From Littorina saxatilis (Eukaryota > Mollusca > Gastropoda > Littorinimorpha > Littorinidae), in NCBI RefSeq assembly GCF_037325665.1, contig NC_090258.1, positions 37,112,529 through 37,176,528 of the forward strand: 64,000 nt of DNA, read 5' to 3'. The notes under the pieces were generated by a model that saw only the letters and a list, made by a program, of their open reading frames with translations, had not been told where the DNA came from and searched no databases. The translations under genes were made by a program, and so were the position numbers. Shown here in pieces: positions 48,631 to 58,489 of this stretch. Position 1 is the stretch's first letter. Every line of letters starts with the position of its first letter.

Positions 48631-49836
48631 TTACATTTAGTCAAGTTTTGACTAAATGTTTTAACGTAGAGGGGGGAATCGAGACGAGGGTCGTGGTGTA
48701 TGTGCGTGTGTGTGTGTATCTGTGTGTGTGTCTGTGTGTGTGTGTAGAGCGATTCAGACTAAACTACTGGACCGATCTTTATGAAATTTGACATGAGAGT
48801 TCCTGGGTATGAAATCCCCGAACGTTTTTTTTTCATTTTTTTGATAAATGTCTTTGATGACGTCATATCCGGCTTTTCGTGAAAGTTGAGGCGGCACTGT
48901 CACGCCCTCATTTTTCAACCAAATTGGTTGAAATTTTGGTCGGGTAATGTTCGACGAAGCCCGGACTTCGGTATTGCATTTCAGCGTGGTGGCTTAAAAA
49001 TTAATTAATGACTTTGGTCATTAAAAATCTGAAAATTGTAAAAATAATATGTTTTTTATAAAACGATCCAAATGTACGTTTATCTTATTCTCCATCATTT
49101 GCTGATTCCAAAAACATATAAATATGTTCAGGCATGAAAATTCTCCATATTTTCCGTATTTTCCGTATTTTTTGAAAAAAATAAACCGTATTTTTTTTTT
49201 TTTCCCGTATTTTTCCTTTTTTTTTTTTTCCTTTTTTTTTTTTTTCTAGTTATAGCTATAGTAAAATAGTTTTGGGGGCATGTTTGAATCCAATTTTAAG
49301 GATCAGATAGCCCCAGATTGCACCTAATTGCACCCTTGAAAAAAAAAATTTCCGGGGGGGCATGCCCCCGGACCCCCCTAGAAGTCTTGGCGCTTCGCAC
49401 CTGCGAAACTTGGCACTATGCGCCTGCGAAACTTTTTTTTTCAGTTTTCATGCCTGATGTTATATTTGGATTAAAAACAAGCTCTGAAAATTAAATATAT
49501 AAAAATTATTATCAAAATTAAATTTTCCAAATCAATTTAAAAACACTTTCATCTTATTCCTTGTCGGTTCCTGATTCCAAAAACATATAGATATGATATG
49601 TTTGGATTAAAAACACGCTCAGAAAGTTAAAACGAAGAGAGGTACAGAAAAGCGTGCTATCCTTCCCAGCGCAACTACTAACCCGCTCTTCTTGTCAATT
49701 TCACTGCCTATGCCGTGAGCGGTGGACTGACGATGCTACGAGTATACGGTCTTGCTGCGTTGCATTGCGTTCAGTTTCATTCTGTGAGTTCGACAGCTAC
49801 TTGACTAAATGTTTTATTTTCACCTTACGCGACTTG
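48631..49836 (-). repeat. Unclassified repeat family R1, copy c, with a nested TIR element
   Basis: Starts acatttagtcaagttttgac and ends ttacgcgacttg, the reverse of copies a and b. Without the 328-base nested element (49129-49456) and its duplicated site, the length is about 870 bp, like the other copies. Confidence 0.75.
49129..49456. mobile_element. TIR element, caggcatgaaaa termini, nested in R1
   Basis: Ends caggcatgaaaa and ttttcatgcctg are inverted. Flanked by atgtt (49124-49128 and 49457-49461). The interior has ccgtatttt tracts and a cccccggac motif. Confidence 0.8.
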
Positions 49837-50469
49837 TTATAATTGTGTTTGAAGACATCATATCCGCTAGTAAAAAAGAAAGTTGAGACCAACATGTTTT
49901 ATTCAAATTCATTGATTTTTCTAGTCAAACAGTCTTTGACCTGGTCTGGATTAAGGGATTGCATTTCAGCTTGAAAGCTTAAAAAATCAGAAACCGAGTC
50001 AGAAAAGTGACAGAGGCAGTAAACTGACATCGTTACAGGTGTGGCGGCAATGACAGATGATTTTAACTGCAGGGATTTATGCGGTCTTTCTTGTTGTTGT
50101 TTAGTATTTGTTTGCAATGAACATGTCAATTTGACAATCATTGATGCATGTGTCAGAGCTGCTCATTCTTACTTTCGATTTTACCTCTCTCGATGGTCGA
50201 GCCAGCATCCGGAATGACTAACATCATAGTTTCGACTAAATTGTAGAAAATGAATCTTTTTCTTGTTCTCGACTACTCATTCAAATACAGTACAGCTTTC
50301 GTTGTTTACAACAAAATAGTACTACGAGAATCGGATTTATTGAACTTGATCAAGCTTATGCACTTTACTGTGCGAAACTAAACGTATCGGCAAGAGTTAT
50401 CTGCTCATGTACGAATGTCTACTTCGATCGTTTAGCTGTGCATAATTTTGTGATCTTGAACTGTAAAGC

Positions 50470-53400
50470 ATGGCGTTGGGTGGCTTCAGTTGCTCTAAAA
50501 ATGCACTTATTGTGCTCAACGTTATATACATCGTGAGTACTGTCTCTGTAATCCTTCTTTCTCGTTTTGTGGGTTATTTCTTTGTTCACCTAGATTCGTG
50601 TTGCTTCGTAAACAGCATGTGTCACTGGTCTCTAAGTCTGAGTATGACACAGCGGCGTGTGTATGTTGGCACAACATGTGTCATGTCTGTGACGTGGCTG
50701 CGTTACACCCTGGGGACATCATGTGTTCTACACTATGATGTCTTACTATATGATGCATTCATGCAGTGCACATATCACAAATTATCCTAGATTAAATACA
50801 GACTACAATTTTGAGTGTCTTAGTGCTTTGCCTGTCCCTTGTGGGTTAAAAGAGGACAAACTGGCATGATCTAGCTCTTCTAACCTCAGGCTAGGGAAAT
50901 GAAAATGTGTTTATTTTTTAGAAAATTCACTTACTTAAGTAATAGTAATAAGATAATGTAATATGTGACAGCATAATTGAAAAGAAAATATTTACCTGAA
51001 AATGGAAGGACCAATTATTTTTGAAACAGACTGTTTAGTGTTTAGACAAAAAAAGGGAAACTGTAAGTTCTGTAAGTATAACGTATGAAAGTTTGAAACT
51101 TACACAGTGTGTTCTCATTATAAATGTGAAGGCTGTAAAAGAACAAAAGAAATAAGCTTTTGTCTGTTTTTTTACGTCCTTGTTTGTGTGTGGTTTGGTT
51201 TACTAATGCAACATTATTGGCACATCAGATCTGAAAGTGAAACTGACACATTAGAATTCCTTTTAGCAAATAAAAGGGGGCATGGAGATAAGGTACCACT
51301 GTGCCATCCTTGTTTATAAGTATAACATAGCACACACAGACACACACAATTTACAAACAATTTGATAACATGAAACACTGGTAGGAGGAGTCATAGTCAT
51401 ACACTGTTGCAAATTCTAAGCTCAGATAACACTAGATTGCACCTTTTTACATTTAGTCAAGTTTTGACTAAATGTTTTAACATAGACTAGGAATCGAGAC
51501 TAGGTGCACATGTGTGTGTGTGTATAGATTGATTCCAAGAAAAACTACTTGACCGATCTTCATGAAACGAGAGTTCCTGCATGGGTATGATATATCCCGA
51601 GACAATTTGTACTTTTTTTCAATAAATGTCTGATGACGTCATATCCAACGTTTTGTAAAAGTTGAGGTCACTGTCTTGTCCTCATTTAGAAAATTGAGGC
51701 GGCACTGTCACACCCGGACACACCTAGCGTGGTTGACGCTTCTGATACAAGAGAAAGTGAAATGACAAATGATTGGAATTCGTTCTGATTTTTTTTAACT
51801 TGAATTGTTTTTAAAGCACCTTTAACAAATTTAGATATTAGATTCCTTCTATGGGGGAAAATGGTAATTTCTGGAGATATAACTGTCACATCTCCACATA
51901 TTAGAGGCAATGCTTGCATTGTGTTTCACTGTTTGCCTCAGCTTAGTTAAGGTTGGGTAACTCTTTCCACTTACCGCAAAACCATGAAAAACTTATTAAC
52001 CCTTAGGCTGGTTGTCGCGACATATGTCGTGCTACTTTACGTATACTGTCACCTGGTTGTCACGACATATGTTGCGCGACTGGCTCAGTCTGTTTGGTAG
52101 GTTCCGATTACCTCCCATGGATGCAAAAACCTATGACCGTTTTTCTTTATTTTTCTCTCTGTTAATAATTCACCAGTGGCTATGTGGGAAATCACCATTA
52201 TTATTATTATTATTAACATGTGTTACGGAATTGCACCAGTGTAAGGGTTAATATTGTCTATTGAATTGGTCAAGTGTATAACTGAATAAGTGCATTTTTA
52301 ACACTAACGGGCTGGTGAGAACTGCCACAAAGACGAAGCCTACGACATAACTTCATCTAGCCCTCTCCACAACACTCTTTCAGCATATGGCCTGTTTACC
52401 CTGTATACAGTATGGTCTCTCACTTCGAACTGGTACTAATAATACTAGTACTATAGAACAGTTATTTATTGCTATTACAGTAGGACTGAAAAGTTAACAT
52501 TGCAACCAAAACCTGTTACACTACAGTGTTTAGTGAAACTGAAAGAAGTAGTTTTATCTGGTAAAGAAAGGTTGTAATTGGATGAAGTGAGTGTGGGTAA
52601 AATGACATCTCATTTGAGTCATTATTGAATTCAGTTACAGACTTCTTCTTTTTCCTCATTTTTTTATAAATCACTGAATGATTCTATTATTAATGACTAA
52701 ATTAGTGTGAGAATATCTGTTGAGACTGTACCATCTTGATATTTTCTCTTTTTGATGACACATTTTTTTCTTCAGATGTAAGTACAAGAACAAAAAATCA
52801 CTAAGACTTGCAGTTGCAACAATCAGCTTGTTTTCTTTACATATTTGCACCACCAACCGCCTACCCTCTCCCGTTCTACATTCCTGCTCCTTTTCTATTC
52901 AGATATGAACAGTACAGTACATAAAAACTATACACAATTTGTTACCTGCAGTACAATGAACGGTGTGCCTTGGGACTAGCCATCAGATGGTCTTTCATGA
53001 AAGGTAATTGTTTTAGTCAAAGGGACAATGAAAGGTGTCCTTTCAAGGGAGGTGTCCATACATCGGAAGGGTATGTTATGTAGCTACCCTTTTTTTTTAA
53101 ATTAAATGAATTTTAGATATATGGTACTGGTAGTTATTCATTTATTATTGATACTGATAGTCAGTAATTCATACTTTGTTCACTGGCAAAGAAACCTATT
53201 TTATCTTGACTCTTATTGACTGCTTTCAGCTGGTGTCGTTCATCTTGATCGGTGTAGCAGCCTATGGCCGCGTGGTTGCCGTGGTGACGAGCCTTACCCT
53301 GGTGGGCAGTTTGATTGCCTGTGGAGTTTTCCTCTTCATCATTTCGCTGATTGGTCTTATCGGGGCGGCCAAGCATAACCAAGTGCTCCTCTTCTTTGTA

Positions 53401-56087
53401 TCCTTTGCTGTTGAAGTATTAATTATGCTTGACTGACAGCCAGTAATTATGCTAATAGTGTACTGTACCTTCAGCATGATTAACCTTTAGCACTCCAGAT
53501 TCCAGCCAGCATTACTTCCCCTGTAGCCACATTATTTTGCTTACCAAGCGAAAGAATAACACCCACTAACTTTCAACATTTACAACTTCTTTGAAAATGC
53601 ACTAATAAGCATGAAAAGTTGTGGTTGTGATGGGGTTATATTTAACATTAAAATATTTTTGTTTGCATGCATCAATTATTTTCTTAGCATAAATATAAAT
53701 ACAAAATGAAAAGGGGTTGTGTTGGCTAGTCCGTGGAATTTTGTGAAACTAACCAGTCTATGTCTGGTGAAACTCCTTTGATCAGGTAATCATGTTGACC
53801 ATCCAACTTCCTGATCCTGGTATCTAAATAAATATATTTGTGGACCAGTGCATGTCATGGGACAATTTTTTTAATAGTTCGGTTAGCAACAACAAGCAGA
53901 GAAAAGCTTTGATCTCCACTAGATCCACAGGTCGCCATTTCCGAACACGCACACTTTTTACGTCTTGTCACTGGCTTGCTTTGCGCTGAATTTGAGTCAG
54001 TTTCTACGCAGTGTCTCTTCGACAAGCAAGTCAAGCATTTGCTACGCAGTCAGATTATCGGTAATGTTTGCTGGTCCTGTCATTTCACTAAACTGGACCA
54101 GCCACTGTTTGTATTCATCTGGGGCGGGGATGTAGCTCAGTCGGTAGCGCGCTGGATTTGTATCCAGTTGGCCGCTGTCAGCGTGAGTTCGTCCCCACGT
54201 TCGGCGAGAGATTTATTTCTCAGAGTCAACTTTGTGTGCAGACTCTCCTCGGTGAGCACAAAACCAAGTGCGCACGAAAAAGATCCTGAATCTATCTTTA
54301 ATCATTGACGCAGGCTTTTTTCATCTAATGCATTGTTTTGACCCCGGGCTGGTCGACTGTCTGATAGTTTTGACTCGCATGATGTCTTCTGACTCAACAA
54401 TGTTTTTTGCAGCCAGGTCATTTTCAACAATATATGATTTGAATTCAGGTCTATCAGAGGACCGGCACGGTTGGCCTAGTGGTAAGACGTCCGCCCCGTG
54501 ATCGGGAGGTCTTGGGTTCAAACCCTGGCCGGGTCATACTTAAGACTTTATAATTGGCAATCTAGTGGCTGCTCCGCCTGGCATTATGGGGTTAGACTGG
54601 TTGGTCCGGTGTCAGAATAATGTGACTGGGTGAGACATGAAGCCTGTGCTGCGACTTCTGTCTTGTGTGTGGCGCACGTTATATGTCAAAGCAGCACCGC
54701 CCTGATATGGCCCTTCGTGGTCGGCTGGGCGTTAAGAAAAAAAAAAGAAAAAAAAAGGTCTATCAGACCTATTGACCTGTGTCCAGGAACAACACTGCAA
54801 CCCATCTATCACCATTTGACCCACAGCCTGTCCGTCTTATTCTATGACAAGTTAAAAGTGTAGTTTATTTTATGGCCCATTCTTTTTGAGTGATTGACAT
54901 TTCTAGAGCTTTAACCACCATCTCAGCCATTCTACATGGGTGAAAGTAGCCCGTCAATTGACTGAAATCCGTCAATCTGAAAATAAGTCTGACGGAAATT
55001 CCGTCAATCCGCAATTTTTATTAAAAAAAAATAAATTAAAAAATTAATTTTTTTTAAGCGGAACGCGTTTTCGAACTGCTATGCGGTAAACCCCGTAGGT
55101 GAGGTTTCTTCGCTTTCGGATTCGCTCTGCATCACGATATAAAAAAGTTCTCGCGTTTTGGCAGGCATTACGAAGTGGTGACATGATTTCTGCGACAAAG
55201 ATGCCGGTTTTGATGGAAAACGCATGGACAGATCTTATTGATGCTGGTCTAGCCAACAAATGGCGATGGGACTGGTTGGAGTTCATGAAACTAAAACTGT
55301 GTGTGATAAGTTTGGTGCTTGAAACTCAAGTGCTTTTCCTTGAGAACTTTGCACTATAAGAGATGCTACTGCTTAGTTGCTACTTTGTGCAGTGCTACAT
55401 CATGCTGTTTGCATGTGTGACATTCTGTTTCATCATTTATTTCAATGCCTGTCTGGCAATGTTTGCTTCTTATAATTAAATATTTCGAACTTTTATTTCA
55501 GTTGTTCAGTTTCTATTTCATTTAGTAATTGGCTGTTGTCAATGTTAATTGTTATCAATTGTGTCGTTGTGTTGGAAGATGCAAGTGTGAAAAGATACAA
55601 AAGAAAAATGATTACTTCTGTGAATTGTTTTGATTTTGTTTACCCTTTTTACCATATCATTAGAATCTGAAGGTATTTTTTTGACCTGCATGATAGTGAC
55701 AAAAAGTGTATTTTTTTGCCAGGAAAGGCCACAAAATCACAATGTATTGCAAAAATTCGTTTTCGGCCGGGGGGCGTTGCCCCCCTGGACCCCCTAACGG
55801 GGCCCTGCCCCGTACCCCGCCAGGGCCTGATCGGCCCCTGGACCCCTGCCTCAAAAAATGTTCAGTCAATTTGATTTTCATAGGTTTCACCCATGATTCT
55901 AGAAGTGCACATGTATAGGTCTTTGCATGCGATAAGATCACCCTTCTGCTTAGACACACCTACCAACAAATTCACCAGTCTGCTTGCTTTCTGTGCAGAA
56001 CAGGCTTGTTTTGCTGAATTCAGTTTATTGCTGTCACTAGTGTCTGTCAATCTGAACAATTAATTTTGCACTGTTGATTTTTGGCTT

Positions 56088-56120
<33 letters not shown>

Positions 56121-56879
56121 AAAAAGTCTGTTTACGGTATCCCGACCGACCCTATTTTTTCTCGCGCGACCCCAGACTTTTTTTTGCCATTTTGGGGAGG
56201 GGGGGGGGGGGGGTGATTTTTTTGGACAAAATAACTTAAAAATATTGTTTTTTGGAGAGAAAAAAATAGAAATAAAAATCCCGACCTACCGACCCTATTT
56301 TTTTTGCCTATGTAAACAGACTAATTTTTTTTTGTTGGCCTTACTAGAGGGATGCTCTCACTCCCATTTAAAGCATGGACAGATCTCCAGTGGATAAAAA
56401 TGTGGCCAACACAAACAGGACTGAGTCTTTTGATATTCTCAGGGTTCCGTCTTCGGTCACTGATCTTAGGCCTTGGTCTGACTCCTGTTTGGTTGAACAT
56501 CTGATAGTTTTGACATATATAGGAGGTTGTCTGACCATCAATATTCCTACTAAATGGACAAAGCCTAGGCATTTGGAACTATACATTGCCATTTGTTAAA
56601 TGTTTAAGAAATTGTAGCGAGTTTGTTGAGAATGGTTGTAGGATCCTTAACCTGTGTCAGTACATGATCATTCTGTTCCTGCTGTTTCTTCTGCAATTTG
56701 CCCTGGCCTGTGCCTGTCTGGCAGTCAATGCTGACCAGAAGGATGCACTCGCAGAACAGGGTTGGCGTCTTGCCAGCAATGATACTCGCAGAGATGTCCA
56801 GCACCAGTTCAACTGCTGTGGATTCCAAGACCCCGAGCTTCTCTACAATGAGACCATGGGTCATCCTCCTTGCATCACA
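50470..56879 (+). CDS. Tetraspanin, TSPAN13/31-like, 5' part (three exons)
   Basis: Exons 50470-50532, 53230-53397 and 56661-56879 join in frame to 150 residues. The start MALGGFSCSKNALIVLNVIY matches the MxCGGFxCSKNAL start of TSPAN13/TSPAN31. TM1 and TM2 are in exons 1-2 (LVSFILIGVAAYG, GVFLFIISLIGLIGAAKHNQ). TM3 opens exon 3 (YMIILFLLFLLQFALACACL), followed by the large extracellular loop with the CCG signature at residues 129-131 (QFNCCGF). The rest of the loop, TM4 and the C-terminus lie beyond the right edge. Tetraspanins organise membrane microdomains; partners of this subgroup are poorly defined. Introns are GT-AG. Introns 1 and 2 carry a piggyBac MITE, SINEs and TIR elements, and the right-hand DIRS-like fossil must lie in intron 3. 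Confidence 0.9.
51447..51717 (-). repeat. Unclassified repeat family R1, copy d (partial)
   Basis: Starts acatttagtcaagttttgac like copy c and ends around aattgaggcggcactgtcac. Only about one third of the family length. Tetraspanin intron 1. Confidence 0.65.
52000..52247. mobile_element. piggyBac-type MITE
   Basis: TTAA on both sides (51996-51999 and 52248-52251). Termini cccttaggctggt and, inverted, cccttacactggt. Inside, gttgtcgcgacatatgtcgtg-type palindromic words. Tetraspanin intron 1. Confidence 0.75.
54121..54293 (+). mobile_element. tRNA-headed SINE, shortened copy
   Basis: Head identical in layout to 8441-8816 (ggggcggggatgtagctcag), then an internal deletion and loss of the tail. 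Tetraspanin intron 2. Confidence 0.8.
54459..54755 (+). mobile_element. tRNA-derived SINE, ggccctt-tail family, full length
   Basis: Head ggcacggttggcctagtggt with B box ggttcaaaccctgg; 3' part gatatggcccttcgtggtcg followed by ggcgttaag and poly-A. Flanked by aggtctatcaga (54447-54458 and 54756-54767). A 3' fragment of the same family is at 57488-57551. Confidence 0.88.
54935..55895. mobile_element. TIR element, catgggtgaaa termini, 6-bp duplication
   Basis: Ends catgggtgaaa and tttcacccatg are inverted. Flanked by attcta (54929-54934 and 55896-55901). 961 bp. The interior includes repeated ccgtcaat words near the left and a GC-rich block at 55766-55850. Termini resemble those of 33015-33331. 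Tetraspanin intron 2. Confidence 0.82.
56125..56322. mobile_element. MITE, agtctgtttac termini
   Basis: Ends agtctgtttac and gtaaacagact are inverted; interior ccctattttttct and accgaccctatttttt words resemble the GATAD1 intron MITEs. Preceded by a long C tract (56091-56118). Tetraspanin intron 2. Confidence 0.65.
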
Positions 56880-56988
56880 GTAAGACTTTCTTTCAAGTTA
56901 GGCTTACCGTTTTATTGTTTTGCCGAGACTAGTTGGCACTGTCTCGGTCCACAGGTTTCAGCCAATCCATAACTTACTGGTCTTGGAG

Positions 56989-57310
56989 AAAACTGATCCA
57001 GAGTGCTCAGATTTTGATCTTTATGGCCAACAGATTGACTAAATGTTTGATATTTGCTTAAAACTGATCCAGAGTGCTCAGATTTTGATCTTTATGGCCA
57101 ACAGATTGACTAAATGTTTGATATTGGCTTAAAACTGATCCAGAGTGATCAGATTTCGATCTTTATGGCCAACTGATTGACTAAATGTATGATATTTGCT
57201 TAAAACTGATCCAGTGTGATCAGATTTCGATCTTTATGGCCAACAGATTGACTAAATGTTTGATATTTGCTTAAAACTGATCCAGCGTGATCAGATTTCG
57301 ATCTTTATCA
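56989..57310 (+). repeat. Tandem repeat, 71-base unit, about five copies
   Basis: Units begin aaaactgatccag at 56989, 57060, 57131, 57202 and 57273. The last unit is cut by the SINE at 57311-57813 and resumes at about 57814 (ggccaacaggttgactgaat). Confidence 0.92.
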
Positions 57311-57813
57311 ATCAATCAATCAATATGAGGCTTATATCGCGCGTATTCCGTGGGTACAGTTCTAAGCGCAGGGATTTATTTTTATTTTTTATTTTTTTTA
57401 TTTTTTTATTTTTTTGCAATTTATATCGCCCACATATTCGAGGCGCAGGGATTTATTTATACCGTGTGAAATGGTATTTTGGTGGACACCGCCCTGATAT
57501 GGCCCTTCGTGGTCGGCTGGGCGTTAAGCAAACAAACAAACAAACAAACAAATTTTGGTGGACGTTTTTATCTATGCCTATACAATTTTGCCAGGAAAGA
57601 CCCTTTTGTCAATCGTGGGATCTTTAACGTGCACACCCCAATGTAGTGTACACGAAGGGACCTCGGTTTTTCGTCTCATCCGAAAGACTAGCACTTGAAC
57701 CCACCACCTAGGTTAGGAAAGGGGGGAGAAAATTGCTAACGCCCTGACCCAGGGTCGAACTCGCAACCTCTCGCTTACGAGCGCAAATGCGTTACCACTC
57801 GGCCACCCAGTCC
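57311..57813 (-). mobile_element. tRNA-derived SINE, minus strand, interrupted
   Basis: On the minus strand the head reads tgggtggccgagtggtaacg with B box ggttgcgagttcgaccc, and the far end reads cttatatcgcgcgtattccg on the plus strand. It sits inside a 71-base satellite unit and is itself interrupted by another SINE fragment (57488-57551). Confidence 0.8.
57488..57551 (+). mobile_element. 5'-truncated SINE fragment nested in another SINE
   Basis: 64 bases with gatatggcccttcgtggtcg and a (caaa)n tail, flanked by attttggtggac (57476-57487 and 57552-57563). Same family as 54459-54755. Confidence 0.88.
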
Positions 57814-57849
57814 ATGGCCAACAGGTTGACTGAATGTTTGATATTTGCC

Positions 57850-58489
57850 TTAAATTAAGCAAGTTTTATGTGTGTGTTTGTCTGTTTTCAAATGCAACCC
57901 ATTTACTGCTGAACTTGGGCAGGGTTCCACATCACGTAGAATTAAGCGTATAATACTCTTTGACCCTCCAAATCACGTACGAGATGCTCTCTGAAGAGGT
58001 TTAAATACGTAACTGTTTTCTTCCAAAGAGGTAAAAAAAACGTACGAGTCAAACGCTGAAAGGGAATAGCCTTTGCTAGTTTACAAGCAACAGCACGCAG
58101 GCCGCCTGGTCTACTGAGACCACTAAAGTACACGCCGTGTTCGTGCCACTCCTCTGTCGACACTGACACGCCGTAAAGCAAAGGTTGCCTCCCTTGTCCT
58201 CAAACTGTGCGATATCTTTAAACTGATCATCTCGATGGCACTGTTCGCTTTAGCCTATCCGGTGCTGTCGCCTGCTCAAAAAAATGCCTCGCAAAACGAA
58301 AGAACAAAAACCCGACCCCAAACAGACAAAATTGGTCATGAGGATCTCGGACAGTCTAGTCAGTCTTGATATTCTTGTTGCTTGTTGTAAATGGTGATTA
58401 AATTACATATTCTTACTCCGAGTCACATATTAGCATTGACGCAGTCGAGATGCTAGGTAGACTGAAAAACGCTATCCCGTCTATAGTAT
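57850..58489. other. Non-coding stretch before the right-hand fossil
   Basis: Holds a 37-codon frame at 58284-58397 starting MPRKTKEQKPDPKQTK, too short to assign. No other feature recognised. Confidence 0.4.

Larger units (their letters stand above)
48069..50469. promoter_or_regulatory. Region between the divergent carrier and tetraspanin genes
   Basis: About 2.4 kb, half of it the R1 repeat copy at 48631-49836. A C tract lies at 48260-48280. The unoccupied flanks (48069-48630 and 49837-50469) must hold the two promoters; no core elements stand out. Confidence 0.35.

Noticed and set aside
58284-58397. 37-codon frame MPRKTKEQKPDPKQTK...
   Set aside because: It could be a first exon or a transposon remnant, but there is no clear donor site or family match.
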